A stretch of DNA of 6,848 nt, from assembly GCA_902782395.1 (NCBI GenBank), contig CACZNF010000026.1:1-6848 (forward strand), written 5' to 3'. Shown piece by piece: positions 6,619 through 6,848 of the stretch. Every line of letters begins with the position of its first letter. Within the stretch, counting starts at the first letter, position 1. The stretch is from an uncultured Erysipelotrichaceae bacterium. Lineage in GTDB: Bacteria; Bacillota_I; Bacilli_A; RFN20; CAG-826. The notes under the pieces are model-generated. The model ran no database searches. It saw only the letters and a list, made by a program, of their open reading frames with translations, and was not told the DNA's origin. Both the position numbers and the translations under genes were made by a program.

Positions 6619-6848
6619 GTTCTTTGATTTAATTAAAAAACATCCAGTTGCCTCTCTTGCAATCGCTCTTGGCGCCGTTGCCGTTATTGTATCTGGCTCT
6701 GTATTTATTGGCAGTGCTATTAGCTATGATCAATATGGCAAAGAATATGAGAAGACAAAGGCAAAACTTCTTGCCAATACTCCTCAAATTCCTGAAGAAG
6801 TATTCAAAGATAATGAATATGTGACTTATGATGACGCAAATAAAAGCG
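6611..6848 (+). CDS. Membrane-anchored protein of unknown function, N-terminal part (runs off right edge)
   Basis: The frame starting at ATG 6611 stays open to the window end, giving 79 codons. The protein begins MSKFFDLIKKHPVASLAIAL, with a hydrophobic helix at about 12-37 behind a basic N-terminus. A charged segment follows (YDQYGKEYEKTKAKLL, likely helical), then a Pro/Glu/Asp-rich stretch, so the rest is probably extracellular. The ATG overlaps the GH3 stop in ATGAGTAA (8 shared bases), which strongly suggests cotranscription and translational coupling. Its short basic start followed by a helix resembles the beginning of the membrane protein at 1407 (NFFKNKAVGYFIVAADAL), and both follow a GH3 gene, but this is too little to claim homology. 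Too much is missing to assign a function. Confidence 0.8.
   Translation, partial: MSKFFDLIKKHPVASLAIALGAVAVIVSGSVFIGSAISYDQYGKEYEKTKAKLLANTPQIPEEVFKDNEYVTYDDANKS

Noticed and set aside
1..6848. CRISPR arrays, insertion sequences, transposase genes or tRNA genes.
   Set aside because: No regularly spaced repeats, terminal inverted repeats with transposase motifs, or cloverleaf other than the tmRNA ends were seen.

Overview
The window looks like accessory carbohydrate-active DNA from a low-to-moderate GC, monoderm-like bacterium, most plausibly a gut or rumen member of the Bacillota (an uncultured Bacilli/Erysipelotrichales-like lineage is my guess). Pointers are purine-rich Shine-Dalgarno sites, frequent TTA, AGA and CCA codons, TAA as every visible stop, extracellular enzymes held directly in the membrane, and a one-piece tmRNA with a genome-encoded CCA end. 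Tryptophan is always TGG, so nothing points to the UGA-Trp code. The taxonomic guess is inference.

Layout. Positions 1 to about 150 hold, on the minus strand, a piece of a family 3 glycoside hydrolase (GH3): part of its Fn3-like domain. It abuts head-to-head a plus-strand GH3 TIM-barrel domain with a C-terminal membrane anchor (163-1389), which has no visible ribosome site and lacks the preceding GH3 domains. A strong Shine-Dalgarno then leads into a 468-residue protein with five predicted membrane helices and an extracellular region ending in an Ig-like module (1407-2813), closed by a strong terminator. Next comes a self-contained ssrA (tmRNA) unit with promoter, RNA (2904-3298) and terminator. 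A second unit begins with a complete 1040-residue GH3 enzyme of permuted domain order (GH3_C, Fn3-like, GH3_N) with a membrane helix at each end (3496-6618). It overlaps by 8 bases the start of another membrane-anchored protein that runs off the right edge (6611 onward).

How the genes may work together. Both units have the same plan: a membrane-tethered GH3 followed by a small-cytosolic, membrane-anchored protein of unknown function. I infer two related modules for glycan handling at the cell surface, with the downstream protein as a possible partner. The intact GH3 keeps candidates for both catalytic carboxylates (E208 acid/base, D910 nucleophile), but several sugar-binding positions are changed, so its substrate cannot be named. 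The left unit is damaged by a rearrangement, or the left edge is an assembly chimera.
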